In this document: in pieces, positions 35,005 to 46,893 of the stretch
How positions within the stretch are numbered: position 1 is the stretch's first letter
Layout: the number at the start of each line of letters is the position of its first letter
Assembly: GCF_026210795.1 (NCBI RefSeq)
Contig: NC_089439.1
Coordinates: 930,001-994,000 of the forward strand
Direction of reading: 5' to 3'
Origin: Rhizophagus irregularis
Lineage: Eukaryota; Glomeromycota; Glomeromycetes; Glomerales; Glomeraceae
DNA: 64,000 bases
Made by a program: the position numbers and the translations under genes
Notes under the pieces: generated by a model
Told to the model about the DNA's origin: nothing
The model's input: only the letters and a program-made list of their open reading frames with translations
Database searches by the model: none

Positions 35005-35469
35005 ATAAAATTTGGAATAACACAAAATTTGTATAATTTGTATGTATAATTAATATAATCCTGGCTTCTATGATTATTTCAATAATTTTTTAGGATTTAA
35101 TATTTTTTTTCGCAAATTTGGCAATTTTATATAATAAATTTGTGAATTTTCTAATTAATATACTTTTAAAAATTGCAATATGATTTAAGCTTATTTTACA
35201 ATAAAAAGCTTATTTTTAATAAAAAGCTTATTTTATTTTAAAATAACTTTTATTTACAAGATAATCACTTTATCATCCCTTTATCATTTTCGGATGCAAA
35301 CAAACCTTATCAAAAGAAACTGTAAATTTTAGCGAAAGTTGAAAAGTAACAATTTTGTATTAATCGAAGTGGTATTGCTATAATAACAATATTGCTACAG
35401 AATCTAAATATACAAGGAATATTTTCGATTTTACTGCAAATTTCGACAAAGTATAACTTGCCGCATTAA

Positions 35470-36712
35470 AGTATATCAAATTTTAACGCAGTAGGACGCT
35501 AACGATTTTCTTATTTTAATTAATTGATTTGACTTTTTAATTATGATTTATAGTTGATTTTTCAATCGAGAAATCAACGCAGTAGGACGCTAAAGATTTT
35601 TGTAATTTTAATTTATTTGTCTTTTTTAATTATGATTTATAGTTGATTTTTCAATCGAGAAATCAACACAATAGGACGCTAACAATTTTCTTAATTTTAA
35701 TTAATTGATTTGATTTTTAAATTATGATTTATAGTTGATTTTCCAATCGAGAAGTCAACGCAGTAGGACGCCTACGATTTTCTTATTATTAATTGATTTG
35801 TCTTTTTTAATTATGATTTATAGTTGATTTTTCAATCAAGAAGTCAACGCAGTAGGACGCCTACGATTTTCTTATTATTAATTGATTTGTCTTTTTTAAT
35901 TATGATTTATAGTTGATTTGTCAATTGAGAAATCAACGCAGTAGGATACTAACGATTTTCTTAATTTTAATTAATTGATTTGATTTTTTAATTATGATTT
36001 ATAGTTGATTTTCCAATCGAGAAGTCAACGCAGTAGGACGTCTATGATTTTCTTATTATTAATTGATTTGTCTTTTTTAATTATGATTTATAGTTGATTT
36101 TTCAATTGAAAATTCAACACAGTAGGACGCTAACGATTTTCTTAATTTTAATTAATTGATTTGATTTTTTAATTATGATTTATAATTGATTTTTCAATCA
36201 AGAAATCAACGCAGTAGGATACTAATGATTTTCTTAATTTTAATTAATTGATTTGATTTTTTAATTATGATTTATAGTTGATTTTCCAATCGAGAAGTCA
36301 ACGCAGTAGGACGCTAATGATTTTCTTATTATTAATTGATTTGTCTTTTTTAATTATGATTTATAGTTGATTTTCCAATCAAGAAGTCAACACAGTAGAA
36401 CGCCTACGATTTTCTTATTATTAATTGATTTTTCTTTTTTAATTATGATTTATAGTTGATTTGTCAATTGAGAAATCAACGCAGTAGAACGCTAACGATT
36501 TTCTTAATTTTAATTAATTGATTTGATTTTTTAATTATGATTTATAGTTGATTTTCCAATCGAGAAGTCAACGCAGTAGGACGTCTATGATTTTCTTATT
36601 ATTAATTGATTTGTCTTTTTTAATTATGATTTATAGTTGATTTGTCAATTGAGAAATCAACGCAGTAGGACGCTAACGATTTTCTTAATTTTAATTAATT
36701 GATTTGATTTTT
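35470..36712. repeat. Minisatellite of element D (~84-91 bp unit, about 14 copies)
   Basis: Units run AATCAACGCAGTAGGACGCT, AACGATTTTCTTAATTTTAA, TTAATTGATTTGATTTTTTA, ATTATGATTTATAGTTGATT, TTCCAATCGAG. The ends GTTGATT..AATCAAC are mutually complementary. Two length versions alternate. The array ends about 75 bp before the start codon of the plus-strand accessory gene, so it occupies that gene's upstream region. Confidence 0.93.
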
Positions 36713-36788
36713 TAAATTTATAAATAGGATGATATGACGATATTGAACCCGCTTTGATTTTTTAAACGAATATTAAGTGAATATCAAA

Positions 36789-39038
36789 ATGTCAAATAAT
36801 AGCAATAATAAAAAAAACAATAAAAAAAATAACAAACAAAAGCAACAGAGGTTTCAAGAAAAAACACCTGACGAAGGATCTAATCGTCAACGAGGAAGAA
36901 CGGAAGAAGAAAGTAATCCAAATGAGACGAGTGACAAAACCAATAAGTCGGCTAGCAAATCGTCACCCATCAAGTCAAACAAACAAAAGCAGCAAAGGTT
37001 TGAAGAAGAAATACCTGACGAAGGATCTAATCGTCAACGGGGAAGAACAGAAGAAGAAAGTGATCCGAATGAGACGAGTGACAAAACCAATAAGTTGATT
37101 AGCAAATCATTACTCACCAAGTCAAACAAACAAAAGCAGCAAAGGTTTCAAAAAGAAACACTGAGCGAAGGATCTAAGCATCAACAGGGAAGAATGGAAG
37201 AAGAAAGTGTTCCAAATGAGACGAGTGGCAAGACCAATAAGTCGACTAGCAAATCAGCACCTATCAAGTCGATCCTTAAATCTGCAAAGTCGACTAAGCC
37301 GACTTAAGAAGAGTCTGACGATGAGGTTATAGAAATTGAACCGCCAAATATTCCTAAAGGTAATTGAATTTTGGAAAATTGTTGATTGACATGTACGATA
37401 ATTAATAATTTTATAGATCAACAAGAGATGTTATCAGAAATGAAAAAATGATATGGGAATATTCGAATTTCACAAAAATTCGTATTAGTGGTTAAAGATG
37501 ATCAAAGTAATGAAAAGGTGATTGATGACGACGATACTGATTTAGAAGCAGGTACGATTTTGACTTCATTTGTATAAATTCAGAATTATTCATAAAAAAA
37601 TATTACTATTAATAAAATTTTTTATTTAGAAAATCTAAAATTAAAGAAACAAATTGATGAAGTACAAGTAGAGAATGCAAGGCTTCAACGCGAAAATAAC
37701 TGATTATTCGATGAAAATAGTTTTTTGACTCGAGTAAACGAGGCCTTTGCAGACGAGAATGATGATCTACATGAAAGCTTAAACAGGTATTCGAGAATCC
37801 GCCTGCCTAAAGCCATTCATAGGCAGACGGATCTCGAACAGCTGGCAAAACGTCAAAAAAGAATTAAAACAAAAAAGTCCGAGCGATATGAGGAAGAATC
37901 AGAGGAAGAAGGGTCTGGTTCTAACAATAATGATGAGTACGACGAAAAAAAAGCTAGGTTATATTAATTTTATTTGTCTGATTCAGTTATTTAAAATTGC
38001 AATATTGAGTAATTAAGTACCAGTTATCATTATTTGATCGTTATATTTAGGCTGAAATGAAGTCTATTTTGAAACCATCGATGAAACTTGAGGACTAGAT
38101 TACAATGAAACATTCAATAGCGCAAAAAATCTCAAGATTCGTCGTAAGCTAGTCCCTGAATTGCGTTCAGCCCTTGCTCTATGTTTTTCCGCTTTGAATA
38201 AGCAACTTACAAAATAGTTAGGTTGTCTCCACAAGTCTCATCATTCTCATCAAAGATTAATGGATAGGGAAAAGCCGATGAAAATAAACACCGGGTGCAC
38301 TCAAACAATCGAGCACATGACGTTAGTAATGATTTATAATTATTATGCTGAATTTTATTCCGATTATGTATTGAATTTTATTCAAATTATAACGTATTTT
38401 AGAAGAAAATCCATCGAATGAAGGCGGCAAAGAGATTATATAGTTTTGACGATGAACGGATAACAAAATATGATAAGCATAGATTACTAAAGATGTTATC
38501 CGCCAATTGTTTATTTCATTCTCCAGAAATAAGCGAGACAGACGAAGAAGACCCAACAAAATTCATAATCGCTATTTACGACTATTCGTGAAGATCTGAT
38601 GAGGTTAGAACTTCTGAATCTTGATTTTTCAGACGAATCGCTGGATTTAATTTTTATATTTTATTGTTTCTTCAGCTTAAAAATTTGCTACGAAATGTAC
38701 TCGATGTACACTCATTAAATAAGGTGAAATTAATACACGAACGTAAATATAACGACGAGGTACAAAAATACAACCGACGACATCCGTCGAATACTTATAA
38801 ATGGTCTTATATCGTACAACAACAAGATTTAATATTCGATACTGATATCGATCAGGGTTTCAACACTGAATATGATAAAGAAGTAGAAGAAGTTAGTAGA
38901 GGAACAACACCAGCAACTGGCAACACCACCGAAAATGATGAAGACCATAACAAGGAAGAAGAAGAAAAACCATCAAAATCAACAGTCGGTGACAATCATA
39001 ATAATTCAGATTCTGATTTACATGTGGATGACGCGTAA
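36789..39038 (+). pseudogene. Element D accessory gene (TnpA-like second gene, broken)
   Basis: Exon 1 (from the ATG at 36789) encodes three tandem ~58-residue repeats with SNKQKQQRFQEKTPDEGSNR and RQRGRTEEES. Further exons follow at about 37420-37551, 37630-37792 and on to 37967 (coiled coil: LKLKKQIDEVQVENARLQRE), 38052-38270, 38405-38600 and 38675-39038. The 38.5-kb exon has FHSPEISETDEEDP and ends RSDE at the same splice position as [18 protein letters not shown] in element E, which identifies the two genes as homologues. Stops interrupt it near 37306, 37703, 38115, 38217 and 38590; the last stands where E has Trp. Basic/acidic low complexity and a coiled coil would fit a DNA-binding helper protein, but that is inference. 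Confidence 0.65.
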
Positions 39039-39059
39039 TGAACAAATCTGAATTAATTT

Positions 39060-39735
39060 GGTAGAAAACTTTCTTTTTTTCGTCAAAAATCTATATTAAT
39101 ATTCCAAATTATTAGTATTAGAATTTTCCATAATTCAAAATAAATTTGTCTTAATTCAGAAAAAAATTAATTACAATTTGAAATAAATTTACTGCAAATT
39201 TACCGCAATTCAGAATAAATTCAGAATAAAATTTACTGCAATTCAGATTAAAATTTACCGCAATTCAGAATAGAAAATTTACCGCAATTCAGATTAGAAA
39301 ATTTACCGCAATTCAGATTAAAATTTACCGCAATTCAGATTAAATTTACTGCAATTCAGAATAGAAAATTTACCGCAATTCAGATTAGAAAATTTACTGC
39401 AATTCAGATTAAAATTTACCGCAATTCAGAATAGAAAATTTACCGCAATTCAGATTAAAATTTACTGTAATTCAGATTAAAATTTACTGCAATTCAGATT
39501 AAAATTTATTGCAACTTATCAAAATTTATTATAATTCAGAATAAATTCACTGCAATTCGGTAAATTAATGAATATATTTTTTTAAACAATTCGGATTAAA
39601 AATACTAAGCAATTCGATATTCTGATCAGCATCGATCGGCCTGCCAATCAGAACTTTGCCTAAATTAATAAATCAGCCATCTTTATCACCAAATTTAGCC
39701 TAAAATCGGACATCCAATTTCTAGCTGATTTGGAC
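39060..39735. repeat. Right subterminal array of element D (~23 bp unit)
   Basis: About 20 copies of AATTTACCGCAATTCAGATT with small variants (CTGCAATTCAGA, GAATAGAAA). The array ends near 39570; from there to the MITE is non-repetitive terminal sequence with ATCGG words. It differs in unit from the left array, as in element E. Confidence 0.9.
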
Positions 39736-39737
39736 TA

Positions 39738-40016
39738 CACTGGTAAAAAAATGGTCTATCCTACACATATCCTACACATATCTTACATATATCGGGTACT
39801 CAAAATGTAGAAAATCATACACAAATAATATACATATCATACACATATCGGGTATTTATATATATAGTATACCTATCAGATACCTGATATATGTATGATA
39901 TATATATTAGTACCCGATATGTGTATGATATGTGTATTATTTGTGTATGATTTTCTACATTTTGAGTACCCAATATGTGTAAGATATGTGTAGGATAAAT
40001 CATTTTTTTACCAGTG
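39738..40016. mobile_element. CACTGG MITE, copy 2 (in right end of element D)
   Basis: A 279-bp near-identical copy of the element at 30635, duplication CTA (39735-39737, 40017-40019). It sits 12 bp from the right terminus of D and hides that end; taking it out gives TTTGGACTATTTCCACCAGTG. Confidence 0.93.
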
Positions 40017-40034
40017 CTATTTCCACCAGTGTTA

Positions 40035-40411
40035 CGTTGTCCCAAACTATACAATGGAAGCAATTTGCAAAATCCTCTTATTGGAATTGCGCTATTATGT
40101 AAAGATTTAGCCACTTCTTTAGGTTCAGACGTTCAGTAAAGCAGATGTGAACACTTGGTATATCGTTAACAAATAAGTCCACATGGTCCGTATTATCATA
40201 TTTATGATCAGAGATTAGGTATATAATGCAGGATCATATGATGAATTCTTAATATCAGTAATTCTATCTTACGAATCTATTCCAACCAGAAATTATTTAA
40301 CAAAAAAACGTACATCCTATGACTGTGGATTATCTCTATCTCCATCGCATTCTACTTGTGAACCATTTTTGAAAGGAAGATTTACAATAATTATATAACT
40401 AAACATTTAAG
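40035..40411. other. Upstream region of the F-box/LRR gene
   Basis: About 380 bp of ordinary AT-rich sequence between element D and the start codon. It contains ATTTACAATAATTATATAACT about 30 bp before the ATG, which may serve as a TATA element. No repeat is seen. Confidence 0.4.
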
Positions 40412-41715
40412 ATGGTATCCACTCCGGGTCTATTAACAACCAATGAGATGGTATATTGTATATTTAGCTTTATCAATCCATGTAATCTTTTTCCAATATT
40501 ACTAGTCAATAGGTCTTGGTATGAGATTGCGCTGCCCATGTTGTGGAAGGAGATAGGCTATCAATATGGTTATCTCCCTGACTGTGATAGACTAAGAAAA
40601 GTATTATATTCCAGACCATATCCTCCACCAGGATTACAACACGTACGTAAGCTAGCAATAATGTGCTTTGACAATTGTATGAATAAAAAAGATGTCTCAT
40701 ACATAGTACAGAACTGTAAAGAGCTGCATATGATAATTATTCAATGCGAACTGGTAACTGATAAAGATATGATAGACATCCTTCGATATGCGAGGAATTT
40801 AAAGCATTTAGGACTTTTGAGATGTCAACTTTCATCTATAAGCTGATTCTGGCTATCAATGACGTGTAGAAATTTACAAAGCCTGAATGTATCCCTCTCT
40901 GATATTGGCTTTGTGGATATTTTCTGGATATCTGTAGAAAGTCCAAGTCTCGCACAACTTGTTCTTAAATATTGTGACAACATTACCGATGCTGCCATTG
41001 TAAACATTGCAAACAAGTGCCCTTATCTGCAGCATGTTTCTCTGAAAGGATGCAGAGAAATCACAAATGTGTCAGTAAAAGAATTGGCACGAAAATGTCA
41101 GAACTTATATTATCTCAATCTCAGTGGCTGTGTCTCTATGCGCTTTGCGAATGGGACTATGGAAATGCTTTCATCAAGATGCGAGAATCTTGAATATTTT
41201 AACTTCAAAGCGGATGATGCATGTTTTGAAAATAATCGTAATCGATGGTTAACAAGTCATGATATACAATTGTTTGCTTCAAGATGTAAAAACTACGGTT
41301 CTTGATTTTAGAAGGTTGCTCTTTTATTGATGATTCTGCTGTTTATGAAGTGGCAAAAAATTGTGCCAAAATGGAAAAAATTAATCTCAGATACTGTGTG
41401 GGCATCTCTTCTCAGGCCATGATTGAAATAGCCAAAAGCTGTCGAAATCTGCGGTATATAAATGTTTCAGGCTGTGGAAATATACAGGATGACACTGTAA
41501 ACTCTCTGTTAGAATCTTGCGGTAGATTACAATACGTTAACCTTTCAGGTTGCGTAATCACGGATAATATCGTTCATAAGGCGAAAGAACGAACAAGAAA
41601 AACCCTAATCTATGTTACTGGCTGCTCTAGCATTTCACCTGAAACGCTTCAAATATTAGAGGATAGAAGGAATCTTTACTTAAGAAATTACCACTGGATC
41701 AGAAACATCGGATAA
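40412..41715 (+). pseudogene. F-box/leucine-rich-repeat protein (AMN1/FBXL-like), interrupted
   Basis: The N-terminus LLTTNEMVYCIFSFINPCNL..LVNRSWYEIALPMLWKEI is an F-box, the SKP1-binding motif of SCF ubiquitin ligases. About ten Cys-type leucine-rich repeats follow, for example CPYLQHVSLKGCREITNVSV, CQNLYYLNLSGCVSMRF and CRNLRYINVSGCGNIQDD, to a stop at 41713-41715. Two breaks divide it: a TGA near 40844 (ISSIS then FWLSMTCRNL), and loss of one base near 41293, where CKNYGS should read CKNLRFLILEGC. Around 430 residues, a usual length for this family. Either a young pseudogene or, if the breaks are sequencing errors, a working substrate receptor. It has no introns. Confidence 0.88.
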
Positions 41716-42206
41716 AATCGTCTTACAGTGTTAAAGTGAGTAGAATAAAATTTAATTGCATTATTTCCATCTTTCATAAGTCAATAGTAAAATCGAAAAT
41801 AAGACAGTAAGAGTATTGCGCTCCACACATTGTATTCGTTATTCGTTATGCAGGAGATGATTAATCATAGTTGATCCATTTCTGTAATCATTTCGACTAA
41901 TTTTTCAGCTTCATGAAGACTACTTTGTAGGTATTGTACTACGCCATGAATACTTTGCCAATTCATGGAAATTCTGCTACAATCAAGTCCTGTTAAATGG
42001 ATCACACGTGAATAAAATCTTGTTGGTGAAACTAGTTCCACTAAAAGCAAGCTTAGTACATACATGCGATTAATTTTTTTGTGTTAGATGATCGATACCA
42101 ATCCTATCATATCTGATTCTTTGACCACAAATAACTAAAGCTATCACGTATGACACAACAGAATATGTCTATAATCAATTCAGAACTTTCCGTATAAGTA
42201 GCATAA

Positions 42207-42890
42207 CACAGGTCGAAGGGGCACCATTGTCCAAAATTCAAAAAATGCAAATTCCCCATTTTTCTGGAAAATGGTGGGAAATTGTGGAAAATGCTACATT
42301 ACGCTGAGCAATTTTTTGGAATAGCATTGTTACAACATTGTCCGATTTAGCAAATCTTATGAAATTTTGGGAAAATGCTACATTACACCTCAAATGTAAC
42401 ATTTCGTAACATTGTTATAACATTGTCAATAAAATCAAATTTTGCTTTTTTTTTGTCAAATATTCCGATTTTCTGCCAAATGGTGCATTTTTATGAAAAT
42501 TCCGCATTTTGCCACCAATGTAATATCATTGTAACAACATTTCATAACATTGTTATAACATTGTCAATTAAAATCTAATTTTGCATTTTTTTTGTCAAAT
42601 ATTCCGATTTTCTGCCAAATGGTGCATTTTTATGAAAATTCCGCATTTTTTAGCAAATTTCATGCAAATTTCATGTTTTTTTGGTCAAATGTTACATTTT
42701 TCGTTAGAATGTTATTTTTTTTCGACACTTTTTTTGCAAAATGTACATTTGTTGACATTTTCTAGAAAGATGTAACATTTTATCGAAAAATTAGATCATT
42801 TACTAAAAAAATGCGACATTATTTACTGAATATTGAATAATTTGATATAATAATCGGATAATTTCGCAAAAAAAAAAAATTATTTATTAT
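42207..42890. repeat. Left subterminal region of element E
   Basis: Contains two to three copies of a ~125-bp unit (CCAAATGGTGCATTTTTATG, AACATTGTTATAACATTGTC) shared with the right end of element C, then diverged TTTTGTCAAATGTTACATTT words. Frames at 42375-42775 are repeat artefacts. Confidence 0.85.
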
Positions 42891-42897
42891 GGTAAAT

Positions 42898-45800
42898 TTA
42901 AATGTGAAATCTTCTATTTAACGGTAAAATGGCCAAGTATTCAGTACGTTTGTATTTAAATTTTGCTGGAACAAATCTACCTAATATGTGATGAACCGGA
43001 ATTATACTATCAACCGAAGAATTAAAAAACTCCTTTTTCCAAAGTTCCGGATCATTCGTAAAATCATCAGAATCTTCGCTGGAAAAAAAAAATCTGATGT
43101 TTGCGGTCGCAGCGGGTTTATACCAATTCACAAAAGCCAAATAATGTTCCGTCGGACCATTCGGAAGATGAACTGTATGTTTGAAATAGAATTGTACCTA
43201 GCCGGGATATGTGTCTATATCATTTCCACGTTGTTCTATAAAACGTGCTAAAATATAAGAGCTTCTAATATACCTTTTGGATAATATTGACCCAAAATAT
43301 TCTGCACCGATGCGCAATCTGCCACATTGTGTGATATTTCCAGTTACAGCAATGTAATTTTTGGTTGATGAAGAAGGATCTAACCGTGGTCGGCTAAAAT
43401 TATATTCTTCATAAGCGCGATTGTAGTAATCAACTAGTAAATCCAAAATATCATCCGGTAATATGACATTCAATTTTATCGAACTTAAAAGTTCTCCAGG
43501 ATATTCCTCCGTTCCTGTTGCCCCGCCAGAAACCAGCTTTTCGGATATGTCTAAAAATGCCTGTAATTCCTCACTTTCGAGAGATTCATTTTCGTTATCG
43601 TCAGTTGTATCATCATTTAAATCAAGTATTTGAAAAATGGCCTGATGATTTAGAGCCAATGTATTGAATCTTCGTTCAATTTGAGAACTCTGCATCATAA
43701 ATCGCATAATTTCTGGTTCAATTTTTCGTCTACTATTAGGTAAACTCCCTGTATAATTGTAAAATCGTAAGTAATAATTCTGAATAATTTGAATAATATT
43801 ATTGTAAATACCAACCAAGAATTCCATTCATCCTTTCAAAGGAGAAACACCAAAATGAGTAAAGAGGACCGTAATCTTTACAATATTTGTTCAAGTGTAA
43901 TGAAAGATGTAAATTTGGTGTTATTGAAACTTCTCCGTAATTCGTTTCGATAAGTTTCAAAATTTCAATTAAATGTTCATGTGCGTCATCTAAATTTTTG
44001 ATTGTAACAATCCTTCGGACTAATATAGAACAAGCTTGGCTGAAATGTACTAAGATTTTCCGATCTTCTTGGTCCAAAAAATCCCAAAGAACGACTCTGG
44101 CATAAATCAGGAAAAAATTTTTCCATTTGTTAGCCGTTAAATTGGAAAATCCTTCCCCAATATCTATTTTATGAGGAATTCGACCGATTTCTGATGGTGG
44201 ATGAATATTGTTCATGTTTTTTTGAATTTTCGTCAGATCATCCATATTTATTTTACCATGTCCTAACCAAAGCCGTTTTACGATAAATGATGCAATTCCT
44301 ATAAATAAATTATGCATCGGGTCCACAGGTAAAAATCGTATCGGATCGAAATAAGACAAACGGAGCATTTCTGACCATCTTGCGTGATATTGCTTCGCAT
44401 GTCTTTTTCTAGCTTCGTTGCTTTTACATTTTCTCCATTCCAAAGCCATTTCTCGATGACTATTCGCGCTTTTAGCAACAAACCATTCGTCAATATCATC
44501 CATGCCACTAAAATTTCTATTTCTTGCAACCTTTAAGCATCTGTGACAGCTTACATTGGCTGAATAATGGCCACATAATTTTCTAGCAGCTGGTATATCA
44601 CAGCAACAAGCAATTACTGCGCATTTTATCAATCTTCCGGATAAATGTTCAGAAGTTCTGTCTAATCCCACTCCTTCCCAAAAAGTTTGAAATTGATCAA
44701 CAATTGGTGCCAAGTAATGATTTATCTGATGTAGGCTTGGTTCATTAGGGCCTGGCATTAATCCTAAAATGAGCATATTTTCGGGTTTAAAGCGCAATTC
44801 TCTTGGGAGATTGCAAATAGCTCCATATATAGCACCAGAACTATGAATTGTCCTTTCAAATGGCTGAAACCAATCGACGTTAATCATAATACCCAAATGA
44901 TTATCCGCATGTTCTTTATTAAAAAATCTTTGTTCGTCAGATTCATCATCTACTATTATTCCACTATTTGAGAAATTCTTCCAAATTTCACCATCATATA
45001 CATCACATAAGACTCGGTCGTTGACGCTTCTATCAGCCCATAATTTAAGATTTTTTTCAAAGTTTGGCCTTTGATACATTTGTAAAAGTTGCTCTTTTAT
45101 ACTGGGCATCGGATAAATTAATAATGGCGCATTAACGACTTTACCATCGTCTAGTTCTTTTTGTTCTGATAATGGAGCATTGCATTGTCGAAGTGAACGA
45201 TGATTTGGAAATTGTACATGACCACATTTTTTTATTGCTTTGTGTTGTTGGATTGTGTGTTGTTTAACATCATCTATATTATGTAATTTGTGACATGAAG
45301 GACATACGGAAAATTTGACAAATTGATGCTTCAATCCTAATTTCTTTCTTGCAGTATACAACGAAGTAGGAAAATCTTTAAAACGATCGTAATTACAATT
45401 TGTTAAAATATGTTTGATGAATTTAATTAATGTATCGATTGCGGTATCTGCTAGTCGAAACCTAGTTTGATACCTCAAAACAAACACAATTATCCAATCT
45501 TCAATATTTTGCAGATTTTCATTAATATTGTTTGGAAAATCATAATTCGGTGGAGAGTAATCTTCAAAAATGTTAGTTTCTTCGCCATTATCATCCCCAT
45601 CATCCCCATTATCGCTATCATCCCCATCATCGTTATCATCCCCATCATCCCCATCATCGTTATCCCCATCATCGTTATCATCTCCATCATCCCCATCATC
45701 GTTATCATCCCCATCATCCCCATCATCGTTATCATCGCTATCATCCCCATCATCGCTATCGCCATAATTATCAGTTTCTTCGTTACTGTCATTGTTATCA

Positions 45801-46225
45801 TCACTGTCATTTATATTTTGCATTTGAGTGTCACGCTCCAAATAAGTATTATACCTGCTTCGTTTTCTCCTTTTCGAAGAAAATGTTGACAAATTTTCTG
45901 ATGATGATGTGCTTTCTTGAGGGTCGATAGAGATTTCTTCATTAACGAATGACGATCCAATACTCATTGGGTCATTTGAAGTAGTTGCATCATCAAGACT
46001 TAGACTCATTGAATGTTTTTGTTTGGTTCTTGGATCAACATACTTTCCGTTGCATTTATTACAATAACATTTTTCTTTAGTTCTTGTTTTAACGCGTCTT
46101 TCATTAACATTCATCATTTTTTCAAATTTTGATTTAATTTTACAAAATGTGAATTTAACCAAAATACCAGCATTTCGCTGTAATAAATAATCAGACGATA
46201 CATTTTTATTTTTTTCAAACATCAA
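42898..46225 (-). CDS. Element E transposase, CACTA tnp2 type
   Basis: Two exons, 46225-43816 and 43748-42898, about 1,090 residues. Order: CYCNKCNGKYVDPRTKQKH (Cys/His motif), an Asp/Gly run (45590-45790), LRYQTRFRLADTAIDTLIKF, CPSCHKLH, then the Transposase_21 core INVDWFQPFERTIHSSGAIY, NLPRELRFKPENMLILGLMP, INHYLAPIVDQF, CCDIPAARKLCGHYSANVSC, FLPVDPMHNLFIGIASFIVK and FWCFSFERMNGILG. The C-terminal exon ends IIPVHHILGRFVPAKF. The first Met at 46225 or the later MMNVNERRVK (about 46117) could be the start. A single TAG at 43198-43200 stands where element D has Gln (PGQIQYYF), a CAG-to-TAG change; otherwise the frame is whole. Known role: recognises subterminal repeats and cuts the CAC ends. 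Confidence 0.93.
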
Positions 46226-46893
46226 TACATCAATTGTATATACATTTTTATTTTTTTTCGAGCTTCAATACATCAATTGTATATTTTTTTCGAACATCAA
46301 TACATCAATTGTAGATCAATACATAATCGAAAGTGAATATGTTACATTTTAACAGATCTACAATAAAATTTAACTTTCAGTATACTCCTTGTTTAACTTT
46401 TTATAGCCAAATTATTCTTAATTATATACTTAAATATATCAGCGATAACAATAAATTTAACTTTCAGTATACTCCTCGTAACCTTGTTTGACTAAATTTA
46501 TATATTAAATTCCAAATTATTCTTAATTATACCAAAATTAGCGATGACCAAAATAGAACAATTCAAATCATTTAACTATTTAACTATTTTCCAAAATCAG
46601 CGATGACCAAAATAGAACAATTCAAAAATTATTTAATTATTTCAAACAATTACGCGAAGAAAACATTTAATTGGAATAAATATATAAAGAGTGATTTTTT
46701 TTTTTACAATACAAACGTCGATTTTGCAATTTTTGTTCCTTTACATTAAAATCGTCTTTACAATTTTCAAATTATTTTATTTTTGTTCCTTTCTAATTAT
46801 TTTTTTACTCAACTCTTTTTTTACTTTACGTTTCTTCAATTTTACGTTCGTTCCTTCCACATTTCTAGCTTTTACTTCATTTCTTTTCTGATA
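46226..46893. promoter_or_regulatory. Divergent promoter region of element E
   Basis: About 670 bp between two divergently read genes. It has three copies of an AATACATCAATTGTATATTT motif close to the transposase start (46225-46310), paired copies of AACTTTCAGTATACTCCT (46371, 46462), and paired AGCGATGACCAAAATAGAAC (46537, 46600). AAATATATAAAGAG at 46676 is a TATA-like box about 215 bp before the accessory gene. The paired words may be protein-binding sites; that is inference. Confidence 0.5.

Larger units (their letters stand above)
27718..40031. mobile_element. Element D: CACTA transposon with two divergent genes and three nested insertions
   Basis: Left end CACTGGTCGAAATC; right end, read through a nested MITE, is the complement of CACTGGTGGAAAT. 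Flanks are CTA (27715-27717) and TTA (40032-40034), an almost matching 3-bp duplication. D carries a tnp2-type transposase on minus (28727-32196) and a second gene on plus (36789-39038), with subterminal arrays at both ends. Nested in it are two CACTGG MITEs (30635-30915, 39738-40016) and a piggyBac-like element (32265-35004). Without these it is about 9 kb, close to the 8.2 kb of element E, which has the same gene order. Both genes carry several breaks, so D is probably dead. Confidence 0.82.

Noticed and set aside
42207-42650. Reading 42207 and 50368 as ends of two separate elements because the flanking triplets differ
   Set aside because: Element C carries the same two end types in one element with a matching duplication, and removal of E restores the host reading frame.
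42375-42775. Two ~65-codon Phe/Cys-rich frames
   Set aside because: Translations of the 125-bp subterminal unit of element E; the same text appears inverted in element C at 11752-11934.
45467-45889. Ile- and Ser/Pro-rich frames opposite the transposase
   Set aside because: Shadows of the Asp/Gly codon repeat in the real minus-strand gene.
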